NCBI RefSeq assembly: GCF_041146795.1
Contig: NC_135188.1
Span: 543,376-607,375 of the forward strand
Length of the DNA stretch: 64,000 nucleotides
Direction: 5' to 3'
Origin: Maylandia zebra
Lineage: Eukaryota > Chordata > Actinopteri > Cichliformes > Cichlidae
Notes under the pieces: model-generated
What the model was told of the DNA's origin: nothing
Database searches by the model: none
The model's input: the letters and a program-made list of their open reading frames with translations, nothing else
Position numbers and translations under genes: made by a program
Shown here: piece after piece, positions 8,200 to 19,945 of the stretch
Numbering within the stretch: the stretch's first letter is position 1
How the letters are laid out: the number at the start of each line of letters is the position of its first letter

Positions 8200-10155
8200 C
8201 TACCAGAGGCCTGGGAGCTTGAGGGTCCTGCGCAGCATCTTAGCTGTTCCCAGGACTGCGCTCTTCTGGACAGAGATCTCCAATGTTGTTCCCGGGATCT
8301 GCTGGAGCCACTCGCCTAGCTTGGGAGTCACCGCACCTAGTGCTCCAATTACCACGGGGACCACTGTTACCATCACCCTCCACATCCTCTCGAGCTCTTC
8401 TCTGAGCCCTTCGTATTTCTCCAGCTTCTCGTGTTCCTTCTTCCGGATATGGCTGTCATTCGGAACCGCTACATCGATCACTACGGCCGTCTTCTTCTGT
8501 TTGTCTACCACCACTATGTCCGGTTGGTTAGCCACCACCATTTTGTCCGTCTGTATCTGGAAGTCCCACAGGATCTTAGCTCGGTCATTCTCCACCACCC
8601 TTGGGGGCATCTCCCATTTTGACCTCGGGACTTCCAGGTTATACTCGGCACAGATGTTCCTGTACACTATGCCGGCCACTTGGTTATGGCGTTCCATGTA
8701 TGCCTTGCCTGCTAGCATCTTGCACCCTACTGTTATGTGCTGGATTGTCTCTGGGGCATCTTTCCACAGCCTGCACCTGGGGTCTTGCCTGGTGTGATAG
8801 ACCCCAGCCTCTATGGATCTTCTACAGCTTGATGTCATCCATGTACAGGAGGTGGCTGACAACTGCTCCATTCCGTAGTTGGTATCCGTAGCCAGTCTTG
8901 TTAATGATCTCACTGAGGGGGTTCAGGCCTATGCAGAACAGCAGTGGGGACAGAGCATCTCCTTGGTAGATCCCGCACTTGATGGTGACTTGTGCTATGG
9001 GCTTGGAGCTGGCCTCTAGTGTTGTATGCCACATCCCCATTGAGTTCCTGATGAAGGCTCTTAGGGTCCTGTTGATCTTGTACAATTCTAAGCATTCCAG
9101 TATCCAGCTGTGGGGCATTGAGTCATAGGCCTTCTTGTAATCAATCCAGGCAGTGCACAGGTTGGTCAGTCTGGTCTTGCAGTCTCGGCTGACTGTTCTG
9201 TCTACCAGTAGCTGGTGTTTTGCGCCTCTGGTATTCTTGCCAATCCCTTTCTGTGCCCCACTCATGTATTGACCCATGTGCCTGTTCATCTTAGCCGATA
9301 TGATGCCTGACAGGAGCTTCCATGTAGTACTGAGGCAGGTTATTGGTCGGTAGTTGGATGGGACCAGTCCCTTCTTGGGGTCCTTGGGGATCAGGACCGT
9401 TCGACCTTCGGTTAGCCATTCCGGGTGTCTCTCGTTAACTAGCAGCTGGTTCATTTGTGCTGCCAGACGCTCGTGGAGTGCAGTCAGCTTCTTTAGCCAG
9501 TAGGCGTGATGGTGCTGTCCAACTCTTCATACTGGAGACCCTTTCTTGGATATCTGCCACTGTGATGGTTACTGGACCCTGTTCAGGGAGGTCGCTATGG
9601 TCTGCCCTCAGATCCACTAGCCACTGAGCATTGCCGTTATGGGTTGCGTCCTTCTCCCATATGCTCTTCCAGTATTGCTCCGTCTCCAGTCTCTTATTGT
9701 TCCCTTGCCACTGAGAGTACACCTTTGCTGGTTCTGTGGAGAACAGCTGGTTTATTCTCCTGCCTTCTATCTCTCTGGTGTACCTCCTCAAGCGTCCTGA
9801 CTCCTCTTTGCCATAGCATTTATGTTGTACCTTGTCAATCTCTAGCTGTGATAGCAGTCCCTTCTTTCGAATGTTGGAACACTGAGCTACTAGTTGTTTC
9901 ACCGTCATTGTGGATGTTGGGTATCGAAGAATCCATAGGTCCCCTCATCCTATTCGTGTAGCCCCTTCCGCCAGGGTTACTTGCGTAGTAGCATTCCAAC
10001 AACGCCCTGTTTTCGTCTCTTGCCCACCGATGCCTTCTTGTTCCAGTAGCCCAGTTGTCGTCAGGGTGCCCTGGTTCCTCAACACCTGACGCGGACCTTG
10101 TTGATCCGGGCGACGTTCGAGCCGGCATGCCTTCATATTTATCTGTCTCGCTCAT
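8200..10155 (-). pseudogene. LINE reverse transcriptase/endonuclease polyprotein, broken
   Basis: The coding remnant has at least three disruptions. There is a frameshift near 9900-9950 between the N-terminal frame (9835-10155) and the next. A second lies near 9450-9530, ahead of NERHPEWLTEGRTVLIP. The third is an internal deletion at about 8822 that also shifts frame. In the zinc-binding segment the second Cys of the usual C-x2-C is Trp (CRLW). The product cannot make a working polymerase because everything after the YMDD box up to the endonuclease domain is gone. Confidence 0.75.
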
Positions 10156-10176
10156 GTCTGCGGTAGGCTCGGTAGG

Positions 10177-10216
<40 letters not shown>
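10177..10216. repeat. (TA)n microsatellite, 5' side of LINE
   Basis: This is a pure TA/AT run of about 40 bases. A shorter (TA)n tract is on the other side of the LINE at 8126-8149. Confidence 0.9.
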
Positions 10217-10220
<4 letters not shown>

Positions 10221-10229
10221 TTAAAAAAA

Positions 10230-11640
10230 CTCAGTCAATTACTATACATTCACTACGGCAGCTCAAGACTTTATTTATAGCCCTCTAATAAACATAAATG
10301 GCGTCTTAAACACACATTCAACAATGTTTGCAGCAGTACTTGTAAAACCAACTGTGGTTTAAACAGTTCACTGCTTACTAATTTGCATTTTCACACACAC
10401 CATCTAAAAATAGCAGCAGACAGTCAGTGCATTACTGAGTCGACACACAACCTCCTCTCACACCAAACTCTCTTATTTTATATTACAAAGACGTCTTATA
10501 TTTACAACCACTGTCAGATCTGTCAGCTTTAGCGCCTAAACAATTTCGACAAATTTAAGTTAACGGTCCAACCGATAAAGTCCAACTTTCTTGTGATCAA
10601 TTAACCAGTATCTGTCCAACAGTTTCTGGCCTCATCTCTAAAATCCCTAACTCAATTTAAAAGCGTCAACCAACCCAAACTTTGCCTGAAGCTCTATTTT
10701 TGCCATTTCACAGCCAAGGCTTACCCCAAAGTTTTAAGTTAAAGTTACACGCCCGAAGTCCAACTTCTGCTGGCCAAAAAAGCGCAGACTACCGTTCCAA
10801 ACGGTAAGGAGACTCTAACTCCTAGTTATTCTGGAGTGCCCCAAGCTCCACAGTGACCAACTGACTATCCCTCTTCAAGGACAATGCCTAAGCGTCCTTG
10901 GCATTGGCAAGCGTTACCTCTGAGCACTGCGCTTCCTATCAGTCCAACTGACGTTCTTGAATAATTTATAATACTTTGGAACAACAGTAAAACACCCAAA
11001 AAAGTGTAAGACTGAAGCAGGTCCAACCTTATAACCAATAGGGGCTCCAACCCCAAACAATAACCAAATTCCCTAATATACTAAAAGCAGTCCAACTGCT
11101 TTCCACGGTCCAACCGTATTAAATCCTTTAGCGGTCCAACCGCATTCAATCATTTAAATCCTCAGTACTGTCATGAGATTTTCATCAAAATCAAACCAGA
11201 CATTCACCAGTAATTTCAGTGAGTAGACTTTAATTTGTAATGTCCAATTTGGCACACTTTGGAAATAATTCAACAGGTAGTGCCTTACCTTTGGATAAGC
11301 CGGCTTATGCCCTCTCACTTCGACCACTGGCACTCGTGTCTGCCCGTCCGACCACCTCAGACCACCGAATTTCTCCGTCTACACCTTCTAATTCTCTCCC
11401 TCCTCAACCACCGGACGAAGCCCCCAAATGTTAAGGTTCAAATATTGAGGAAGGAGAGTACAAACAACCAGGTCCAGAAGAGCTTGGTCAGACAATTGAT
11501 TTTAATGAAATACACTTACACGACTTAATCAAAGCATAAACAGATATTTTATACCATCAGGGCTTGAATTTAATGACGCCCCCTCAACGTCAGATCCATT
11601 TCATACATAGGTCAAAACCACAATGACTTTTAACACAGTT
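10230..11640 (-). mobile_element. Possible degenerate LTR-retroelement leader and LTR
   Basis: On the minus strand a likely LTR end, ...CCTTAACA, at 11431 is followed by TTTGGGGGCTTCGTCCGG. That resembles a tRNA-Pro primer-binding site with one inserted base. About 140 bases later there is a splice-donor-like AAAGGTAAGG (near 11283-11292). The putative LTR side has a TATAAAATA box (plus-strand complement near 11545). These parts in order look like a retroviral or gypsy leader. I could not find a second LTR or a gag frame. Sequence at 10500-11150 contains repeated GGTCCAACC words. Confidence 0.35.
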
Positions 11641-12950
11641 TAAAAAGAACATTGTCTTCATCTTCATGGCAGGTACTTCCTGTCACTGCCGGATGCTCGC
11701 TTATCATCTTGACACATCAGCAGCAGTTCTGCGACAAACTGCTCTTTTGCAACCCTGAGCAAAACATGATTAAACTTTCACCTATAAATGATTCTCTCTA
11801 ACTGAGTGTGTGTGTGCTAACCACAATTGTACCCTATTTCACCTCGCCGACTAGCTCCTGACCTCTCACCAGACAGAGAGACAGAAGCCACTCTCATATA
11901 TGTAATAACCGAACTGAAACTATGTATATGTTGAATAAATGTTTTAATCAGGAACCTCTACTAAAAGCTTAATCAAAGAATATAAAAGTATAAAAGACAA
12001 TTTGAATAACCTAGTTATTCACATAGCCTCGTCCAAACAGCTCCTCAGAATAACCTGCACTTAGACTCTGCTTTCAGTTTCACTTCTGTAAAAGGCACAC
12101 TCTGCAAACCTGCAATTTCCTGTCAGCCTGCAACTTAGTCTTTCTGAAAGACACACACACTGTTTAAACATCTGAATGCAATATCAATACTGTAGATTAT
12201 ATTATTAATGCAATGGTAATGATGATGATTATTAACAATAGCAGCAAAATAATTTCCCTGATCTCCACAGCTACAAAAATATCCGTTCGGAAAGACGGAG
12301 CGCGCACGACCATACCCAGCTGATAGCACTCCCGCCCCGCCGCATCATCGGGTTAAACCAGCACCGCCGACAGAACGAGTGAGAGCGCAGCTGGCACAAA
12401 ACACGGATCGCTGGATGGCCAGTTATTCATCAATAATATGTAGCAAAACCAAAATGTGTGGTAGCATTTCTTCAGAAGAATAAACATAAAAATATCGTAA
12501 AGCCCAGTGACAAACAACATTAGTAATAGTGTATTTATTTCCACATATTCAGAACTTTTTATTCCTTAAAAGTCCCCAACAGTTCCAAAAATGTGGCCTC
12601 AGTCAGGCTGTAGTTAAAAATTCAAAACATCTTTTTTAATTTGCAGCACCGACTTATTATACAGCTCGTCAAATATAGTTCCAATTTTAACAACGATTTG
12701 AAAGACACCAAAAAGCACACAGGAACACCAAACTGAGTAAACAACACTGTTCCAGCCTGGTGCTGCATGATTTCCCAAACGTTTTGCCAGCGGGAAATCA
12801 GAATTCACCAGGAAAACACAATTATCCCGAGCAGTTGTTCCTCATGGATAGCCACATACGGGTGACCGCACAGCAGCAAACAACCACACTGCGTGGTGGT
12901 AATCCCGTCATCCTGTTAATTCACTTTAACACCATCTGTACATCTGTCAG
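11640..12950. other. Gene-free; right part may be clcc1 3' UTR
   Basis: No coding region is visible from 11640 to about 12530. The stretch from about 12530 to 12950 could be the 3' untranslated region of clcc1, which is transcribed leftward. TTTATT words at about 12533-12560 read AATAAA on the minus strand. Confidence 0.35.
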
Positions 12951-14809
12951 TCAGATGTATTCATTATTTCCACCAGTCTCCTGGACGGGAGCTTTAAAAT
13001 TTACAGAGCGTCGCAGTGAGGAGTCTTCAAGTGAGGCTTCTGGGCGCTGCAGAGAAACAGAACAGAAATGCATTACAAATTAATTACATATTAAAAAGTA
13101 CCTTTTAGCAGCAAATAATACACTCATAAACCAAAGTTTAAAATTTAGCCATTAAGAGATTTTCAACTACATAAAGATAATAATAATCACAAAACGTTAA
13201 ACACATTTGGAGTTCAAAGTTATCATTTTAGTTACCACAGCGGGTAGCTCCATGCTTAATTTGATACAGCTGTTTAACCATCAGCATCAAATGTGTCTCC
13301 TCCTTGGATCAAACCAGGGAACTTGCAAATGTGTAAACTATACAACTATGAAGCCACTAATTATTTGCTGCAAAACGTCCTCAAATGAAAAAAACAAAAC
13401 GATGTAATGAAGATACAGTCGCTGACATGCACTTTATTGCTGCGTATACTGAGAGAGCTCCATCAAGCTCACCAGGATTGAAATCCACTGTTGTTGAACA
13501 AACGTCAGTGGTGTGGTAGCAACAGAAATCTAACATATACAAGGCAGAAAAAAAGCAGTAATGATAACGCATTACTGGCTCTACATTAACAAAACTAAGA
13601 CAAACTCAGCAGGTATAAAAGAAAAGAAAAGAACAAAAGACAAAAATGCAGGAAAAATGAAATGTTAATGTCATTAAATACTTTGTTACCAATTTATGTT
13701 GCATGTGAATATTCACCTTCCCGTCCATGAGTGCATTAAAAAAATAAGAACAACATTAGTCTCTGTTAAAAACCACTGCGCTGTGTGTCTAATTTGGTTG
13801 GATGAATATTAGGGCTGCCACGATTAGTCGACTAGTCACGATTACGTCGACTATCAAAATCGTTGACGATTAATTTAATAGTCGACGCGTCTTTTGAAGC
13901 TTTGTAAGACCCCAAAAGACGCAGGAATAAGTAGTAGGATTTAAGAGTGTAATAACGGACTGAAACAGAAGATGGCAGCACTGCATGTACAAGGATGCCA
14001 GTTGCCGTTAAACCCAGAAGAAGAAGAAACTGTGTCCCAGAATTCATAGCGCGGCCCAGCTCAGTTTCCAACAATGGCGGCAGCTAGTTAGTTTTAATAT
14101 TACTCTTATTATTCTTTCTGGGTCACAAAATAAACGTTTACCATATTTTCAGGCGAGAATGTAGCTGTGTAAACCTCAAATATCTGCTCAGTTTATCAAG
14201 ACACCGCATATTTTCAAAAGCGCTCCGACGTTTTCGGAGACGTCTGTTACCCGCTAGCTCGATAGCTAGCCGGGGGCAAGGCTCACTAGAGCCCTGAGAA
14301 CACCAGACTCCCGGCAAATCGTCTTCAAACCCACCGCCGTCTTTTGCTACTCAGGTTAAACATGACATATGAGTCACTTTGATAACTTAAAAATGTTATT
14401 GTTTGGCTTTTTTCAGTATTTTATTTGTTCCTGAGTAAATCGGTTTGGCTGAGATTAAAGTTATAGTTTTTACACAGCTGAATAAAGTCAAGCAGACAGC
14501 TGATTATCAGAAGTGTGAGATGCTCGAGAATATACTGCGGTGAGTTTATTAAACTCCACCGAAACAATCTACAAATTTCATTAAAATTTAATAAACTATC
14601 ATCTTCTCTTTATTTTTAGTTAGCACATACCTGAAACACTTAAAGCTGTAAGCTAATGATATATAAGAGTAGATGCATGCTGGTGCAATAAGCTGCAGGT
14701 TGTACATTCAATGGATGCATGATCTGATTAGTTGACTAATCGCAAAAATAATCGGTGACTAGTCGACTATCAAAATACTCATTTGTGGCAGCCCTAATGA
14801 ATATAAAAA

Positions 14810-14855
<46 letters not shown>

Positions 14856-17800
14856 GGGGGGGGGGGGCTCACCTCATCGACAGGCTGCACGTCTGGGAGC
14901 TCAGGTCTGAGCAGTGCAACATCTCTGTCTGGTTGATCTTGAGAAAGGTTCTCATTCCCTTTTGAAGTTTTATTCTTCGACTCAGACGAATCTGACCGAG
15001 CAGCTTTTGGCTCCGATTTGGCTTTGTTTTCACCAACGCTGTTATCCTTTGCTGCTGGTGGCCGTTCTTCTGCTCCCCGCTGGTTTTCTGAATCTGGCTC
15101 AACAGACGGATTCTGGTCTGCCTCAGGAACTTCATTGGCCCGCTCAGCGTCCGGCTCATCCTCAGCAGTTCCTAGAGTCTCGACCCACTGCCTGTTGGGT
15201 CTCCTCTGATGCAAGTCATTCCTGTTTAATCTGGCTTCATCAGCTCTGTACCTTAGGGCATGTTGCTGTTGAGGTGCATCCCCTCCTGCAAAATGATTGC
15301 AGTCCTCAATCCTGAGGCGAGGTTGAGCTTGCGGTTGTTCCAGCTCTGGTGGTGGTGGATCGGTTCGAGGGCGGCGTAGAGGTGCCATGATGCCATGCTG
15401 GAAGGCTGCTTGCACACTTCCATACATGAACACCTGTAGAAGAGTCAAACATATATTTATTTATACAAAGCAAAGACATACAATGTATTGCTTTATTAAT
15501 GCAAATAATGCTGTGTATACAACGAAAGCTCCATAATGTGAATTAATGTGAAAAAGGGGACAATTTGTACCACAACAGCGATCACGATAGTGAGCAGGAC
15601 TGGGATCTGCAGGGTAACTGGTAGATCTTTGAGGAGCGCTCGAAGAAATTCACTGATTCCCTGTCCGAAGTGCTTCAGTGGCTCTGTGATGAAGGTCGTA
15701 ATGGTAACAGAGATTGCCTAAAAAGAGAAGGATGTCTAGGTCATAACAAAGTCCAAGCGCATACCAAGGAACACAGTTTGGCATGGTAAAAATATATAGC
15801 AGTTAGAACAAGGTAGACTGGTTGCTGGGTAAAATCGGTGTAAAGAAGGTGCTGTACCAAAATCTTCCTGGTGACAACTTTGGTTTTTGCCACAGTGGCT
15901 GTTTTTTTTCACGTTTTGTCTGCAACAAGTTGCCAACTAATAGCCGAGCAGTTGCACAACTTGAAAAAGTGTGACACAAACTGGACATGGAAGCAAAGTT
16001 GTGCTTCAGTGCTGCAGCCAAGATGTTTCAAAATGCAATTTCAAAATTTGTACTTTTTACTTCACAACTGGAGGTTGTCGTATGGTCGTGGGCAGTGTGT
16101 GACTGGCAACTTGCTCGCTCACTTCTACGCTGTCAACATATTTGTCACATGTCCAAAATGGCAGCCAAATTAAAACCATGTGTTTAGTGGTGATGTGTCC
16201 GCAAAACCTCAATAACCCTTAACAGACATTCCAAAGAGTGGCCTACCTTGGTTGGAGGTACCAACAGGATGGGATTAACCATGAGAACTTCATAGTATCT
16301 CTTACAAGGGTCATCTTGAAGAGTCCAGGTGCTTCTAAACCACTCTGCAGGATACCAAATACAGGTCCAAGCTTAGGCAGACGTTATGAGCCAAATACGC
16401 TTAATATATGCAAAACAGCAATGCTGGAGTCTAAAACTGTTAAAGCAGCTGAGACTTCAGAGTTTGCACAATGACTCCACAAGGACTTAAATTCCTCTCC
16501 ATCTCATGGCTGTGCAGTGAAACGTATTTCAAAATGATATTTAATACGCTCTAAAAAAGAATGTTTTTCTCAGCCAGTTAATATTTTAGATGCAAGAGGT
16601 TTTCACAGAATGCCGTGACTGTTCGTGCTTGGTGATTGCATACCTTTCAAACTGTCACTCCAGTCAATTTTCTTCACCCCAGTGCATTTTGCATTAAAGC
16701 CTTCCATCTTCACTATATTATTTTGATGCTCAGCAAAGGCAATCTGAACAAAATATACATATTTATTAAAAACATTGTATTTTACAATCAAAGCACTGAA
16801 ATACAGCTAAACTGAAACCACTGAAAGCTGCAGGAGCTCCTATTTACCTTGTACAGGTAGAACCAGTTCCAGATAATACTAACGAAGAAGCAGACGGCAA
16901 ACAGTCGTCGGAACTGCACAAACCAGGAGATCGTTGTCCACAGTTCGGTGCTGATAATGGCTACTATAATCAGGACAAATGACCCGATCTGGAGGAGAGA
17001 GCAGAGTACAGTTTGAGTGGTTACAGAAAATAGAAACCATTAAAGCACAGTAGAAGCATTAAGAAGAGTCAGAATAGAAGGAAGCCAGAGGTAAAAGCTA
17101 CTAAAAACTTACTTTTAATACTGTGTCCAGCTCCACCCCAAAGGTGTCTTCAAATCGCCACTTCCAGGCCTCATAATCATGCGGTTTAAGGTCCACGAGT
17201 ATCTGACTGATGGCGTTGTCCAGAGCGCCTGTTCTCCATCTGTCTTCACCCTCCAGAAGTGTCTGGATCTCTGTCATGGCTTGTTTGGACAGTTTGACTT
17301 TGGCATCAAAAAAGACATCTGTGGAGTCACTGGGCTGGGGAGAAATTAGAGCAAGTGTCTTAAAATTGCAATATTTATGACACTTGGCCAATTATTGAAC
17401 CAGAGAAAAATTATGGCACAATATGTTCAACTAAAATCTCATAATTCACCATAAAACATGAGATGACCACCTACCACACCCACTCTTTGTATTTCCTTCA
17501 ACAGTCTGCTCAGAAATCGCTTGAACACTGGACTGCATGTTGGCTGTTGTGAGATGAGCTTGATCGTCTTCTTTTGATCTTCATTCTGAATGAAGGAAGG
17601 TGGTGTAACGATATGAAGGATATCTTCTTGGCACACTTCGCCATAATTTAAACATCTCAGCCTACCCGAGTCTTGTTGCTGACCCACTAATGGCTGTTCT
17701 AAAAGTAGTAACAAAAGTCAAATCATGTATAATTGGTTTCTTGTACATTCAGTGATGATCTCAAGCCAATAGAGCACCTTTGGGATGTGGTGGAACTGAA

Positions 17801-18774
17801 ATGTTTGCAGAACCTTGTTGAACATAAGACAGCTCTGAATGCAAAAGAGGCTCCAACACAGGACTAACAAGGTGTACCTAAGAAAACATGCACAGCGAGT
17901 GCACATGTATACATAAAATGTGATTGAATGTGATAGGCTAACTATGTGTTGACACCATAGTAACAGCCTGACTTTTACTATGGTAATGTCCTGATACTCT
18001 TGATGGTCCAGTATCTGTAAGTCTGACTCTAGTTAATAGAAAGTGAGAGGCTTAGAGTGCGGCTAGTCCTATCCCTGATCCTCAGATCATACTTTACTTC
18101 CTTTTTAGAGGCTACATTTCAAAAGTCCCTTAGAAAAAAACTTTCCAGACTCCTTAAACCGTCCACACAATTCTGTTTAAAAAGGTACATGAAATTGTTT
18201 TCTAAGCTTGAACGCAGAGCTTGACTCAGGAGTGTAAAACGTGTCAACAATTGTGCTAACAATGAGAAGAAAGTAATAAGCCTGGAGCCTAAATACTGTT
18301 AGACAAATTGGAAATTGTTTTTCAGTTCTACACCTTCAATTAACTCATTCAATTTGAATGGGGGAAAACTTATATTTTGAAAATATGAATATGCATTGTG
18401 CCTGATTTATTATTCAAAACACCAACCTGTTTCTGTAAGCCCTCCACTTGCTCTTTGCAGGACGTCAGCTCGGTCTGGCTAGGGTCCTGATTGTACTCTC
18501 TTCTTTTAGTGCCCACGTTGTCATAGCTTGCTGGCTGCGATGCAAATACACACTCTTAATGTCAGAGCTGGACAACACAACGTCTTCACAGTGATCAGAA
18601 CCGTGTCAAATGTAGCTGGGTCAGAGTAAACAATCTCCCAACCTCAGTAGGCTTCCTCATCGTTTTGGTGCTAGCATCGTAGTTGAGCATATCGTAAGGG
18701 TCGAGCCACTCGTTGTCCTCTTGCTGGCCCACGGCAGTGAGCGACAGGCTCCACAACAAAGCAATAAAGAACAT
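12951..18774 (-). CDS. clcc1: Chloride channel CLIC-like protein 1
   Basis: This gene encodes an ER membrane protein (CLCC1/MCLC) linked to anion flux and ER ion balance. Coding exons, in transcript order: 18643-18774, 18427-18534, 17475-17585, 17113-17334, 16848-16988, 16644-16743, 16247-16344, 15571-15717, 14873-15433 and, less surely, 12951-13046. The chain gives 571 residues; human CLCC1 has 551. A signal peptide ([16 protein letters not shown]) leads into [19 protein letters not shown], a family hallmark. The luminal part has SPVFKRFL and the conserved WKWRFED. Hydrophobic segments lie in exons 5 and 8, and the motif [18 protein letters not shown] is in exon 7. The C-terminus is acidic and Glu/Pro-rich. 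The final exon (31 residues) rests only on a good acceptor and matching phase. A hAT element lies in the last intron. Confidence 0.93.
13810..14796. mobile_element. Non-autonomous hAT transposon in clcc1 last intron
   Basis: The ends TAGGGCTGCCAC and GTGGCAGCCCTA are perfect 12-bp inverted repeats. The 8-bp duplication ATGAATAT flanks them (13802-13809 and 14797-14804). An 8-bp duplication and these ends fit the hAT superfamily. The 987-bp interior has no transposase frame. Subterminal GTCGACTA-type words recur near both ends. Confidence 0.92.
14817..14867. repeat. A31-G20 homopolymer pair next to a splice donor
   Basis: A run of 31 A is followed directly by 20 G. On the clcc1 strand this reads as C20 then T31, starting only five bases inside intron 9 (GTGAG then C-run). 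It could be a real tract or an assembly or sequencing artefact. Confidence 0.85.
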
Positions 18775-18999
18775 CCTGGCCGGGAGAAGACAGGCTCCGA
18801 ACCAGAGTTAGATCCTTGACAGTGAAAGCAAGCACAGGTGTGCACAACTTTAGCTAGCAACGTTAGCTAAGTTTAAAGCTAATTTTTAAAGCAACTTTAG
18901 ACTCACTGAATAAAACGTGACGTTTAAGGTAATATGACAGGTTGAGGCGTGGGTCACATATTAAAACTAAACCGTCTATACTGAACAAAACAACATAAC

Positions 19000-19945
19000 A
19001 GACCTTTCCGCAAAAGGAACCGCTTTACTGTACAACCGCGTGACGCAATTTAAGTTTGAAGGCTCATGGGTAATGTAGTTTTGGGAAGAAAAAAAAAACA
19101 GTCCATTTTGGTAAAGCCGTAGTATTGATATTAAAAATCAGCTCAACCACACATGCAACTTCATAAGTAAACATACAGGAGCATTTTTTACAATTACACA
19201 AACTGAAATACAAATAAAGTATCAGGTACTAGAAATCCTAATAAGTGCTTGAGCAGATTTGCTTTCTTACACTTGCATTGATGCACACAATTTGGTAATA
19301 GAAATTTTAAAAATGTAGTTTATTTATTTAGGTCACAGCAGCGTTAGTGTTTCTCCAGCATGACCGAGGACACTGAGCAGATGTTTCTGTGCAGGTCAGA
19401 CTTCAGGAAGTACTCGCGCCTTTTTGAAATAGAAAAGACGTCATTCATCAGGTTGAGTTCGCTTCCTGCTTGGCCTGTGCAGTCTAAGACAGATGTTTTT
19501 GCACTTTTATAGCTGTGGCTGCATTAGACAAAGGATGAAATGGTTTTTTTGTAAAATGCTTGAACAACCAATCTGAACAAAAACTTTATTGCAAAGATTG
19601 GAATTTACACGAGACAAACATTTATCAATAAACTTTTACTGCATTTTACAGTTAAGCTGTTCAGTGAATCCTCTTCCTTCCAGGGGGTTCAAGGCAAATC
19701 AGCTACATCTTCACAGAGACGTATACATAAAACCTGGATGTCATATCTCCCAGACATGTCTGAGGTCTCCAGGGCTTTAAGAAATCCAGCAAAGGTTCCA
19801 AAACAGAGACTCATGTTTATTTTGTCTGTGATACAGGAGCCAAAACTGAACCATCATAGTTCACCAAGCTCCACAAATGCTCAGTTATAACACGAGTCCA
19901 GGGAGTTGAATAATAATAACGACAAGCAGAAACTCAAATGCATTT
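19000..19945. other. clcc1 upstream region and ftsj3 3' untranslated region
   Basis: No coding exon is seen. 18775 to about 19080 is the likely 5' leader and promoter side of clcc1. About 19560-19945 likely holds the ftsj3 3' end; TTTATT at about 19584 reads AATAAA on the minus strand. Confidence 0.4.

Larger units (their letters stand above)
8126..10216 (-). mobile_element. Internally deleted endonuclease-type (R4/Rex6-like) LINE inserted in (TA)n
   Basis: A (TA)n tract flanks both ends (8126-8149 and about 10177-10216), so the element sits inside a TA microsatellite. On the minus strand the ORF starts near 10155 with only a short leader. Frames at 9435-9908 and 8822-9454 carry the reverse transcriptase start (IPKDPKKG, NYRPITCL, FIDYKKAYD-like and YMDD motifs). 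Just after YMDDIKL the sequence jumps to the C-terminal region, which holds a CCHC-like segment (CRLW...H...C) and a PD...D restriction-like endonuclease motif (QPDIVVVD, VVIDVAVPND), ending PGLW at 8200. The RT thumb and linker are missing. R4-clade LINEs use such an endonuclease and often target simple repeats. Confidence 0.8.

Noticed and set aside
8114-8797. 227-codon plus-strand open frame
   Set aside because: It is the antisense shadow of the LINE endonuclease coding region on the minus strand and begins in the (TA)n tract.
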